Source of the DNA: Lepas anatifera
Taxonomy: Eukaryota > Arthropoda > Thecostraca > Lepadidae
Direction of reading: 5' to 3'
NCBI GenBank assembly: GCA_034440635.1
Contig: JAOTON010001577.1
Span: 349,212 to 413,211 of the forward strand
DNA length: 64,000 bases
Shown: positions 44,701 to 55,975 of the stretch, in pieces
Numbering within the stretch: the stretch's first letter is position 1
Layout of the letters: every line of letters begins with the position of its first letter
Position numbers and translations under genes: made by a program
The notes under the pieces: model-generated
Told to the model about the DNA's origin: nothing
The model's input: only the letters and a program-made list of their open reading frames with translations
The model's database searches: none

Positions 44701-45879
44701 GTCGATTGGTGAGAACAAATTTTACCATAGTTTTACACGTTACAGCAAACACAATGTAACTTATCACGTCCTTCTGTCACTCGTAGTTTCCAAAAGGCTA
44801 GGAAAGGGGCCGAATCGAGTTTCCCTGGTAGAATGATGGTCCAAGATGCTTCATATAGGGCTTGCATTAGTATCAATGTATTATTGATATATCTTATGTA
44901 TCGTATTATTAACATAATCATTATAACACGTGATACTACAAACGAATGATTTTTGCCAGTAATTACAATATTCCTTTAATGCTGTATCAGTTTTACAAAG
45001 CAAACTAATTCTCCACATTCCAATGTCCAAAAGCACTGTATTTTTACAAAGGAAATTCCTGCCCTGATGCCCTGAGATTCCCGCCCTGCTGATTTGTTTC
45101 TGGTACCAATAAAAGGTCAACTGAATTAGATATCGACGGGCTACGACTCACTTTTTTCAGACAAGAAAATTCAAATCGAAGATGAAAACAAAACATCATC
45201 ATCCTATAAATTTATTTTGCTGCACTTGTGTTATACAAAAATTTCCAACTTGAAAAGTTTTCAGTGATGAAGATTGGCGAAAGACAATTTGAAACCATGT
45301 TGACGTCACAATATGGCAGCTTGTAACCAGGGGCTGAGCTGACTATACGTGATCTGTGCTGCCATCCACAGACATTTTACTAACGAGCATGCGTGCTAAC
45401 TTCTCTCTTCGTCTTCTTTCACTTACGCGGACAGAACTGTTCCAGCAGAAAGTAGCACCAACAACATGATAGAAACAATACGTTTGCTTTTCATAAGATA
45501 CTAGTGTAAGCACTCCAACAGTTCTGGGTGTAGGTTCGAGACAGGTCTTACCCTGAATGTTCCCAAGGCATGCTTTTGACCTTCTCCGCCGCCCCGGACG
45601 TGAAGTGGTATTCCAAGACAGGCAAGCGGAGAGCGTCAGCAAGAAGCACTGGCAATCCTCCCACGCCTTCCGAACTGCCGCCTTGTACAGTGAATCTAGC
45701 ACGTGGTATGTCATTTAACGTGACATTCAAAAGGATTTATACAGACGTGACATTCCCTAGGTGCCACCTAGAATAGCCTTTCAAATTATCCATGCCTTGG
45801 GCCATCAGGCAATGACGTTGGACAAAACGAATCCTGGGCGAACCACTTTGATCATAGTGAAAAGACCAGTAAATTAATT

Positions 45880-45938
<59 letters not shown>

Positions 45939-46404
45939 ATGGTGTCAATCAGAGACTACTTTTATAAACCCTTAGGATCGAAGTTCGTCATTGAAACTGA
46001 GTTTGTGTGCAACGTGAACTGTAAGCCAAGATTTATTTTATACAGCCCACAAATATTTCGCTGCCATGTTACTGTTTAATTACATGACCAACTCATGCAC
46101 CCCTGTTTGCATTATGCATGCACTTAGATCGATATCATAGCCAGTGAACTATTCAGGGGAGTTTTACCACCTTTTACCACCTTATTTATACAAAGTTGTT
46201 CTCTTTATTTTCATTGGGATTAAGTGGATGGAATAGCTATGTGGCTGATATCCCACACAACAGTAGAGATAGCTGCAGCACCACTTTCCCACGCTGTGCT
46301 AAATCACTATCACTGGCAAACGGGATGACGGGCGTGCCATTGTGCATCTGACGATTTTCCTCTAAACATAATGCCTCATAAGCGTGAATATAACCACCTT
46401 GACT
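44701..46404. other. Unassigned interval with a (GA)n microsatellite
   Basis: A (GA)n run occupies about 45884-45935. TGACGTCA lies at 45301-45308. Frames around 45550-45780 overlap on both strands; a GTATGT donor-like site near 45706 (plus) and GTAAGA near 45548 (minus) hint at exons, but none could be closed. Confidence 0.35.
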
Positions 46405-47411
46405 ATGGCTCATCCAAGGGGCATCGATGGCCCCCTTAAGGCTTTTTTCAGAATAATAGAAAAATGACGAGGCACAGCACCGCGGTTGAGGAGTCTTCCT
46501 CTCACCATCATTTGTCCATCATTCCTGAATTTCTTTTACCCCAGGCCACACTAGCTCAGGTCACCAGGCAAGGTCAAACAAGGTCACCTCACTTCAACTT
46601 GTGAACTCTACCAAAGCTACATTTCTAAGCCGATCGATTTGAAACTTTCTACACTTAGTGAGCCCTCCAGAGCCTCAAAAACGTATATCAAAAATTGTTT
46701 TATTTGGTGACCTGAGGTCAGGCCACGAGGTGACCTCTGCTATAGAAAAAACGTGGGAAAGGCTGTCTTATAATCTAATAGTCACAAACATTATTGCAAA
46801 TGCTTAAATTACTCAGAAAGGCATTCCTGGCCACACTTCACGGATTCCAGGGGTGACATTTTCACTTTGACCTATATGAGGTGATTACAGGTTACCAGGG
46901 GTCAAAAACAGTATTTTGACAGTAACTTTTGACCTAATCAAGCTAAAGCACTGATTTAAACGTCATCGTGAATATATCGTAATTAGCTTTCATTTAACAT
47001 ACGGTAAGGTCACTTTCTGACCTTCGTGAGCTCAGGCCATGTTAGGTCAAGAGGTGCTCTCTGGAGGTCGAACCAATGCCGTAAGGCCAATATGTTTCAC
47101 GTAGCAGAGAAAGCCCTGACATTGTTTAATTAAATTCATTTTACCAACTCTTAACAGCTCTAATGGCATGGGAGCTATGCCCAGGTTTCTTAAGCATTGC
47201 AAATTTTAGTGGAAAAGCATATCGTAGCCTAACTTGTCCTCTGAAGGGTAAACCTGAAAGCATAAAAATGGGAAGTAAAATCATACTGAATTTACACGAG
47301 CTTTGAAATGCACTTTGCAGATTTACGCTAACCCCTATTTTTCGGAGTTAGAGGGGCCATCGATGTCCCCCGTGGGCCGAAGGTGGCGCTGGACCTTCGA
47401 TGGGGCGCTGG
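46405..47411 (+). mobile_element. Family B element (B6), old copy
   Basis: About 1 kb, similar to B5 but heavily substituted. The left terminal motif is lost (the element is recognisable from GGCATCGATGGCCCCC at about 46420). The right end GATGGGGCGCTGG precedes TTAA 47412-47415. Many half-sites have mutated. Confidence 0.85.
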
Positions 47412-47415
47412 TTAA

Positions 47416-48048
47416 TATATGGCTTTATGCCTCTCTGGGTGAGAAGTGGGAAGGGTGTGCTCGGACACCCTATGAAAAAATTGGGTACCTATTGCTATGA
47501 AGTATCAATACTCTTAATTGAATTGATTTGATGCAATTGAAGCAGGTATGTACAACGAACTTTATTTTACACCTTTCCTTTCAATATGACGTTAATTGGC
47601 CTTATTTTAAATTTCGGAATCCTAGTAAAATTAAAAAGTCCACACCTTTCCGGCTGGAACTCAGAAGAAGCAGAGGTGGGGCAGCGGCAGCCTCGCCATC
47701 CCCTCTGGGCAGGCCCTGTTAACAGTCGACCGTGGAAATTCAGCGCGCGTGTCAGGACCGCGGTTCAATCAGCCACAATCAGCACTGCGTCTGGAAAAAG
47801 GGGCGGCGTTCTCCGCCGGCGCTCTGGACGACTGAAGCTGTCCGAGCCGGCCATCCATTCCGCAGACGAGTCCCAAGGGTGTGACCTGGTTGATGGCGCT
47901 TCGTACTCCATGGGGACGTGAGACAGCACGCCCCACGGCCGTCGGACCCCATTCTGAGGTCGGCACTCGCCGAAGTTTACGGCGCCTCATAAAGCCGCCT
48001 TCCACGGCAGCGCTATCAACGACCTGGATCGCATATTTTATTTACTAG
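47416..48048. other. GC-rich unassigned interval upstream of an exon candidate
   Basis: GC-rich from about 47640 to 48000, with a 111-codon plus frame (47586-47921) that I do not recognise. It could contain a promoter or 5' exon for the model at 48049-48317. Confidence 0.3.
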
Positions 48049-48150
48049 TGAAATATGCATGGCAATGACCAGACCAAGTGAGCTGGAGACCATATACAAT
48101 GGTTATGACCTGGCACTTGAGCAGGGGTGTCGGAACAGGGGACAGGGCAG
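48049..48150 (+). CDS. Candidate internal exon, part 1 of a two-exon model
   Basis: Acceptor ATATTTTATTTACTAG at 48048, 102 nt, donor CAG|GTAGGC at 48151. The single open frame starts and ends in phase 2 and reads EICMAMTRPSELETIYNGYD then LALEQGCRNRGQG. Without splicing the frame stops immediately (GGC AGG TAG). The phase agrees with the next acceptor at 48196. I do not recognise the product. Confidence 0.33.
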
Positions 48151-48196
48151 GTAGGCGTTTTGCTAAAAATGTCTTCTTTTTCGTTTCCTTTTGCAG

Positions 48197-48317
48197 TTTT
48201 CATGATGCTGCATCGATAACAAGGCAAGAGCACTGCACCTCTCGATTTGGCCAACCAGACGTAGGGACAAGTGGGTACAGTTTCAATCGCCAGTTCCGCC
48301 CCCCCCGCCTTCGCTGA
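48197..48317 (+). CDS. Candidate exon, part 2 of a two-exon model
   Basis: Preceded by a strong acceptor (CTTTTTCGTTTCCTTTTGCAG). Joined in phase to the exon ending at 48150, it continues SFHDAASITRQEHCTSRFGQ then PDVGTSGYSFNRQFRPPRLR and stops at 48315-48317. The intervening intron would be only 46 nt, short for most animals. No poly(A) signal was noted close by; a (TA)n(TG)n repeat follows at 48450. Function unknown. Confidence 0.33.
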
Positions 48318-48448
48318 AAAAGCCGAAGCGACGCCATCACGGTTGGGCTAGGAGTGTCCTCTCTGGGCAAGGCGAATCATGTCTGCGAGTCACTTTTTCC
48401 CAATTTTAATGTTACCAGTATAATCCAGCCATCTCTCTCAGTTTTATC

Positions 48449-49791
<1,343 letters not shown>

Positions 49792-50043
49792 ACATCGGCT
49801 GCTGTAGCAGTGCAGAAGGATCTGTTTTCTGTGGTGCGGTGCCCAATCCGAGGCCCTGATCACTGTGTTTTGGCTCTAATTCGCGATGTAACTAAAGCCT
49901 TGGCTCGAGCAGAATTGGTGGACTTCACAAAAACAACTATTCAAGTGACGTACGCGAGGAAACAGACCAGGCAATGTAAACACGTCGAACAGCCAATGGT
50001 CACGTGGCGGGGTTGCATTAGTGCTTGTGCAACAACTACATAA
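49792..50043 (+). CDS. Candidate terminal exon, product unknown
   Basis: The pyrimidine-rich acceptor CCTTGTTTTGTTGCCCTATAG ends at 49791. The frame opens at once in phase 0 and runs 83 codons to TAA 50041-50043. It reads TSAAVAVQKDLFSVV, later CVLALIRDVTKALARAEL. AATAAA follows at 50071-50076, 28 nt after the stop. Acceptor, frame and poly(A) signal together suggest the 3' end of a plus-strand gene; upstream exons were not found. No family was recognised. Confidence 0.4.
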   Translation, partial: TSAAVAVQKDLFSVVRCPIRGPDHCVLALIRDVTKALARAELVDFTKTTIQVTYARKQTRQCKHVEQPMVTWRGCISACATTT

Positions 50044-50070
50044 TATGAGAAAGGAAACTCTGTCACATCA

Positions 50071-50076
50071 AATAAA
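50071..50076 (+). terminator. Poly(A) signal AATAAA after the 50043 stop
   Basis: Canonical hexamer 28 nt beyond the stop of the candidate terminal exon at 49792-50043. Confidence 0.4.
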
Positions 50077-50255
50077 TATTGCATTGGATTCTATTTAAAT
50101 AGCTGCATGGGTTATTGGCGGAGGTTTCACTCCGGATTTGAATTTCACATAGGGCATCTCGATCAATACTTGAGAACTGACTGCAGCAAATGATAAACAC
50201 TCAGAAACATATCAATGGAGCTAGGATCATATTCCTGCTTTTAGAACTGAACCTG

Positions 50256-50420
50256 AATGCGTGGCGTAGTGGATAACATCTAAACCTCTTATGCCACTGT
50301 TCCCGGATTCAAGTTCCGGCGGGGCCTCTGAATAAGTCGATCTAATCCCTCAAACTATTCTCAACAGGGGAAAGTTGGCGCCGTGGTATAACCTTGGCAG
50401 TCGGTGCGTTTTTAAACTCT
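50256..50420 (+). mobile_element. tRNA-derived SINE (copy 2)
   Basis: A tRNA-like head (GCGTAGTGGATAAC, then GATTCAAGTTCC as box B) is followed by GGGGCCTCTGAATAAGTCGA and the shared tail AAGTTGGCGCCG...GGCAGTCGGTGCG. Homologous to the copy at 52841. No target duplication is clear. Confidence 0.8.
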
Positions 50421-51540
50421 AAGAGATATTGAAATTAAACCCCCGCAACCCAAAGATCATTATGTTCTGATTATTCTTTTGAGAACATTTGTGTCTCTAT
50501 GTGAAATAGATCCCCACCCACTATCTAACACAGGAATGGAAGAACCCGCCAACTCGCCAACCAGGGACCTTGGGTACCGAAGCTATTAAGTGCAACAGAA
50601 AACGTGTACGGAATCGGAATTCAGGCAGCAGGAGAAAAGAACAAAGCTCTCAGAGAGCCCGACCTTTCCTCAGGTAAACGTCTCGATGGATAGGCGGTTC
50701 AAGAGGCAAGGGGCCCTTGAACCCCCTCCCCACCTCCACTGCCACTCGCCGCCCCCTGAAATTGTTACAGGGCAGCCATACGTCGATGGCGCCACCTGAA
50801 ATGCTGCCTCCCACCTCAGGATGCAGGCATTAAACCCCCTACGATAGAATTTACCGCCCCAAAAAACTTGCTCTTGGTCCGGATGGCACCCCCGCCTATG
50901 TGCTCCCTTCCCCGCAATCTGAAATCCTGTATCCGCATATATGCCTCGATACACAATTCAATAGGCAAGACGTTGTGTCAAACGAAGCAAGTGACCCACA
51001 ATTGTCTAACTAGTGTAGTCACGTCCCTTAACTGCTTTTGTACGGTCAACATACCGCAGCTCTTGCGGAAAATACTAGTCCTCGGCAGCAACAAGCAAGA
51101 GTTGGTGTCACACGGGCCCGACACCACTTTCAGATTATGGAGAACAGTACTCTTGTTGATTGGCGAGTGCATTTATAAAGTTACCTGTGCACACGTAAAT
51201 ATCTTCATCGAATTTGTGAACAGTCGAATTTAAGTAAGATTTGACCATTAGCTGAAATATATTTGGAAGCTATTTGTTGACTAGAAGTTGAGCCGAAAAA
51301 CACTAGCTAGAGTTTTGTTAGAGAACTTGTATTACGCAGTTGAATTTGGGCCACATCTTAATGCTAGGAACTTGGAATGCTTCGTCACTCTGTGGCGGCG
51401 TTTGCAGAATTTGTTCAACGCTCACCCCAGTGCATTTGTAGATCCAGGAGCAGCTTTCGGAGGGAGCTAAACCAACATTTTCAGGGGCTAAATTGAGAAG
51501 AATCGTGAACACAGTATTTCTAAAAAACGGCGAAAATTTG
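50421..51540. other. Unassigned interval
   Basis: A 121-codon plus frame (50868-51233) has no recognisable motif. Several C-runs and CCGCCCC words at 50710-50900 suggest fragments of GC-ended MITEs, not resolvable. Confidence 0.3.
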
Positions 51541-51608
51541 GCCCTTTTGGGGGCATAGATACGATTTTAGGCTTTTGAGGGGGACCAGGCCCCTTTTGCC
51601 CGCTTGGA

Positions 51609-52154
51609 TGCGCCAGTGCCCTGAGGGGGGTGTTTGATCAATCCCCTCGAGTTGTTTTCTGGCGACACCAAAAACCGCGGGGCAAAGCGCAAAGCGCCAC
51701 CGTACTTAGCACACACTATCCTTGATCAATTCTGCAACTTTTGTCAAAATATTAATGGTGTGTCATCTCAGGTCTGGTCACGAGTGCAGGTTAAGTGACC
51801 TCATCTCAAAAAAAAGTTTAAGATGACATAAGTAGGTGAATTGGTCCAATTGAAACCCGTATGATATATTGGGCCCATCTGGTACTGCAAACTTTATCCC
51901 GGGATGTTCATATCGATGTCCTAGGTTCAGGTATTGGCCTCTCCATTGGAAATGTACGGGAAAAATGTAGATTTGGTGAAATGGCTTTATTTCTGTAGAT
52001 GCAGCTTAGAGTATCCTCCTGTTCTGAAAACCGTAGAAGCCTAGCCCCCTTTCTAGGTTCATGCTCAAGTTTAGGCCTCTGACCTCTGAGTGGGCATTTG
52101 GGACTACTTAGCAAGAATTCAGACTTGGGTACCCGCCCCCTGTCAATGCGCGTG
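51609..52154 (+). mobile_element. Family A element (A5), old and internally deleted
   Basis: The left part is recognisable (CCTCGAGTTGTTTTCTGGCG, then GGTCATCTCAGG-type half-sites around 51765-51800). The right end GGGTACCCGCCCCCTGTCAA then TGCGCGTG precedes TTAA 52155-52158. About 550 bp against 841 in intact copies; the interior at about 51965-52130 does not align. The left terminus is degenerate, so the start is approximate. Confidence 0.75.
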
Positions 52155-52288
52155 TTAAACATACTGATTATGGCGATGCTGTTCCCAAAATCTAGTATTT
52201 TTGCCAATCTCGGGAGCTATCAGTGGCTTTACAGGAATATGTTGGATAATTACTATGCATTTTGGATTATTTCCTTCTCGCCTTCCAG

Positions 52289-52546
52289 CCTTCTGACATG
52301 TGGTCTCAGGAGTCAACATATCGTACACTGTTGGATCTGTTATGGGCATGTCTGATGGCATTTCACATTCAGCCACATCGCGTGCTTATGCAGTATTGCA
52401 ACAGAGTTTTACTAGCTCTCTACCGGACTCTGAACTCTCTTCATGTACATGGGCTGCAAAATCGCCGTGAAAATGTGTCAGAAATCACGTACAGGGCTGG
52501 TACTGGGTCACTATTACCTCAGGCTGCTCCAATTCCTAAATTCTAA
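52289..52546 (+). CDS. Terminal exon of an unidentified host gene
   Basis: The best host coding candidate in the window. The acceptor ATTTCCTTCTCGCCTTCCAG ends at 52288. The frame then runs in phase 0 for 85 codons to TAA 52544-52546, followed by AATAAA at 52648-52653. The peptide is mixed in composition: PSDMWSQESTYRTLLDLLWA, then CLMAFHIQPHRVLMQYCNRV, ending LLPQAAPIPKF, with an amphipathic helical look in the first half. I do not recognise the family. Upstream lie an old family A copy and no clear preceding exon, so the next exon may be several kb away. Confidence 0.55.
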   Translation, partial: PSDMWSQESTYRTLLDLLWACLMAFHIQPHRVLMQYCNRVLLALYRTLNSLHVHGLQNRRENVSEITYRAGTGSLLPQAAPIPKF

Positions 52547-52647
52547 AGAAACGTTCCAGTTGTGGTGCTTTTAATTATGCTATTCAATTTGAATGTGGTT
52601 TGGTATTTTCAAAGTTCTGATAAAAGGTGCTTAATGAAAATTATTGC

Positions 52648-52653
52648 AATAAA
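52648..52653 (+). terminator. Poly(A) signal AATAAA after the 52546 stop
   Basis: Canonical hexamer about 102 nt beyond the stop of the terminal exon, with T-rich sequence (AATTTCTGGTT) about 20 nt further on. Confidence 0.5.
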
Positions 52654-52840
52654 TGTTAACGAACTAATTTCTGGTTAAATAACACTCGACACATTTATAA
52701 AAGTGTTTACTTTTTGTCACCCATTAAGTAGCATGCAAATATTACTTTACACCGCTGACGAGAATTCGTACAAGCTTTATAATCTTATTAGATTTTCTCC
52801 GCTTTTATAAAACAATGACCGGCTCATAATGGCTCAGCCT

Positions 52841-53027
52841 CGGGGATGAGGTGTCTTAGTGGATAGCACGCTTGTCTTCTAAGCCACTAGTCCCGGGTTT
52901 AAGTCCCGGTGGAGCCTCTGAATAAGTCAATCTGATCCCCAAAATCCCTTCCAACCGGGTGAGAGTTGGCGACGCTGTATGTCCCCGGTATTTGGTGCGT
53001 CATTAAACCCGTACAATTATTATGTAT
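52841..53027 (+). mobile_element. tRNA-derived SINE (copy 3)
   Basis: A 187-bp body, the same length as the copy at 5565. Box A-like CTTAGTGGATAGC near 52856 and box B GGTTTAAGTCC near 52898. The tail GAGAGTTGGCGACGCTGTAT, then GGTGCGTCATTAAACCC, matches copy 1. Near-identical 12-bp flanks, ATGGCTCAGCCT (52829-52840) and ATGACTCAGCCT (53028-53039), look like the target duplication with one later change. Confidence 0.9.
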
Positions 53028-53039
53028 ATGACTCAGCCT

Positions 53040-53617
53040 TTGCCCTGCGAACAGAAAGAGCTCAATAGAATGAGCTAACTCGGCGCTGATGAATGGGTTG
53101 AGGTCGGCCTGAGTCACGCTCGTCTGATTGTAAGCTGCGACCAGGAGGTGTGTTCTAATTTGGACCTGCCGCCTGCCAGAAGGACAGAACAGTTATTCAC
53201 TCAGCGGACATGCAATGCGGCACACGTGTCAAGACCCGCTTCTAGGCGGCATGCATAGATGATGAGGCAAAATGTACTGGTCCTCTGAAAGGGAAGAGCA
53301 CCAAGACTGGTGCAGTTTCGGACTGTGGTGGTTTCAGGGGTAAATTATGTTGAAAATAATGGTCTTGGCCTCATTTTGGCTGAAAAGTGGCTAACAAGCT
53401 TAGTATTTTACTGTATTCAATTTCCATTCATTAGCAATAAAAAAATCTTCAAATTAGCGTAGCGTCAAATCAGTTTGTAAGCTGATAATGTTTTGTGCCT
53501 GATTTAATATGCTTCATTTGCATCAAAATGAATACGAGTACAAAATAATCGTTTTTAGCTACAGAACGTCACTCCTGGAAACCAAAGTAGAATTTAAAAA
53601 TGTCGTCTTTCTTTCAG
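53040..53617. other. Unassigned interval
   Basis: No repeat or exon was recognised. Confidence 0.4.
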
Positions 53618-53655
53618 TATATCAAAACACAGGGACGGCTTTGGGGGTGGGCAGA
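53618..53655 (+). CDS. Candidate 38-nt internal exon
   Basis: Acceptor GTCGTCTTTCTTTCAG, donor GCAGA|GTAAGC. The phase-0 frame is open and reads YIKTQGRLWGWA. Short and isolated, supported only by splice-like signals. Confidence 0.2.
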
Positions 53656-54059
53656 GTAAGCAATGTTACCCAATTCATTCTGCGGAATCAAAAGCAGCAC
53701 AGGGACATTGAAATGGAAAATTATAATAATAACTTTGTCTAAAGTCATGTAATACCCACAACAATTGTGTTTTCAAAACAAAATCATGCAAGGTTCTATT
53801 ACAGGACAGTGTTTTCTCAACGTAAATTGGATTTATTTTTTATTTCCTTTTCTGGTTTTGTGAGCACCACATTTCCCTATTCAACACCAAAAAAGCCCGG
53901 TTTTCTATCGGGTAAAATAAGCCAATTACTACACATAAAGACAGGAAAAATGCATTTAAGGGAAAACAAAGCTTAAATTTCTCCTAAAAAGCCATACTTT
54001 TTCCTGTTGGTTGCTCTAAATTTCCAAAAATGGTTACTTAATCCTTAAAAATGGGTTAA

Positions 54060-55076
54060 CCCTCGCCCCACCAGGGGCCATCAAAGGCCCCCAAGTTTTT
54101 TTCGGGATAGCAGAAAAACGACGAAACGCAGGACCGCGATTGAGGGCTTTATCTCTCATCCCATCATTTTTACATCATCCCTGAAATTTTGTACTCCAAG
54201 TCAGCCAAGGTCAGGTCACCAAGCGAGGTCAACCAAGGTCAACTCACTTGAACTTTTGAGCTCTATAAGAGCTACGTTTCTTAGTCGATCGATTTGAAAC
54301 TTCCTACAGTTCATGGCCCCGTCATGGCCTACAAGGTGTATATCTGGGAGTTTTTGATTTCGTGACCTAAGGTCAGGTCACGAGGTGACCTCTCCCGGTG
54401 AAAAAGCATGGGAAAAGCTGTCTTATGATCTAAAAGCCACAAAAACGATTGCAAATACTCGGCTTACTCAAGGAAGCGTTCTTGGACACCATTTTACGAA
54501 TCCCAGGGGTCATATTTTCCCTTTGACTTCTCCATGGTCATCCAAGGTTACCAGTGGTCAAAAAAGTATTTTGGCAATAACTTTTGACCTAATTAAGCTA
54601 GAGCGTTGAAACAAACACCATCATGTATGTCTCATCACTAGCTTTCATTTGATATACGGCAAAGTCACTTTCTGACCTTTGATTATCTCAGGTCATATGA
54701 GGTCACGATGTGACCTCTGGAGGTCAAACCACTGGCGGAAGGTCATTACCTTTAACATAGCAGAAAAAGGTCTGGAATTTTCCTATCCAATGTAGTTTAC
54801 CAGATCTCAATAGCTCTAATGGCATAAGAGTTATGCCCAGTTTTCTTAAGCATTGCATATTAAAGTGAAAATAGCCTATCGTGACCTAACTTGACCTCTG
54901 GAGATCAAACCATTGACCTGAGCGCTTAAACATACGAATTAATTTCTTACTGAATTTATGCGAGCTTTCTAATGCACTTTGCACATTTGCGCTAACCCCC
55001 ATATTTTCGGATTAGAGGGGGCATCAATGGCCCACGGTGGGGCGAAGGTGGCGCCTGGCCCCCGGTGGGGCGCGGG
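54060..55076 (+). mobile_element. Family B element (B7)
   Basis: A 1017-bp copy with TTAA at 54056-54059 and 55077-55080. Same orientation as B5, moderately diverged, with several half-sites retained. Confidence 0.92.
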
Positions 55077-55080
55077 TTAA

Positions 55081-55755
55081 ACTTTGGTTCCCCTACCATT
55101 GTAAACCAACCAAAATCCTAGTGTATTCCCTTTTTCATACCAGAATCTCAATGTTATGGCATTAAAAATATTTTTTAAACAAAGTTAAGGAAATCAAACT
55201 TTTGAAAGGTCTTAAATGAAATATTTTCCCCGAAATTTTATTCAAAATCTGCTATTATGCCAAAAACCGGGTGCCAATTTGATTCTGTAGTAAAAGACAG
55301 ATTTGAGACTTGGCAAAACCTTTTAGTAGACCAGATTTATTGGTCAATCATCCAGATCCAGATGATCAAAACTTCTAAAACATAGGCGGACTTATTACGA
55401 GTATTTTACCTATTATCCGTATTAATAATCCCAACTGGCCGCCAGGACAGTTGGGACTGTCATGGGCGAGGGAGGGAGGGAGAGGGGCGTAACCCAAGCG
55501 GGAGGGGTCGGAGCTTTCAAGCGGGAGCTCCCATTTTGGAGGCTGACTCACTGCTGCGAGTGCACCGCGCTGCACAAGATCTTGCACTGCAACCTGCACT
55601 CCTGTCGTAGTTAAGTGGTCCCTGGCTGGTGTTGTGATCAACAGCCACCATGCAAGGCCGTGCAAGATGCAAGGCTGTGTTTGCCCTGTCGCGAGGGCCG
55701 GAGCCGCCCCTGGTAAAACATATATCACATACGAGCATCTTTTCTTTTGTTCTAG
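55081..55755. other. Unassigned interval upstream of an exon
   Basis: GC-rich from 55420 to 55710. CCGCCCCTGGTAAA near 55696 resembles the hAT-like ends seen near 26.7 kb. The 154-codon minus frame (55375-55839) overlaps the plus-strand exon and is not called. Confidence 0.35.
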
Positions 55756-55875
55756 GCCTAATGGTCCTCGTGTTCTAAGTGACTTTCTAAACGAATTTAA
55801 ATGTGACACATTTTGGCCTACTGTGAAGTTACAGGTCACGGATATGGTTCAAACTCGGCTCCAGAGTAGAAGAAG
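55756..55875 (+). CDS. Candidate internal exon, product unknown
   Basis: A very good acceptor (CATCTTTTCTTTTGTTCTAG) and donor (AAG|GTAAGG) bound 120 nt. One frame is open, with split codons of phase 2 at both ends: PNGPRVLSDFLNEFKCDTFW, then PTVKLQVTDMVQTRLQSRR. The composition is protein-like and the exon is symmetric. It lies downstream of the terminal exon at 52546, so it probably belongs to another plus-strand gene. No family was recognised. Confidence 0.45.
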
Positions 55876-55884
55876 GTAAGGTGC

Positions 55885-55960
55885 TATCAACGCCGACTCA
55901 TTTTTTCGTATCACTTCCAGTTCCCGAGATCTTAGGGGCGGGAGGGGGGTGTTCCGATCA
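55885..55960 (+). mobile_element. Family A right-end fragment
   Basis: Resembles the stretch before the right terminus of family A: CAACGCCGACTC, TTTTTCGTATCACTTCCAGT and CCGAGATCTTAGGGGCGGG. The terminal motif and TTAA are not preserved. Confidence 0.5.
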
Positions 55961-55975
55961 GACCCCCAGGTGGTG

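Noticed and set aside
55375..55839. 154-codon minus-strand ORF
   Set aside because: Overlaps the better supported plus-strand exon 55756-55875; GC-rich sequence lengthens random frames.
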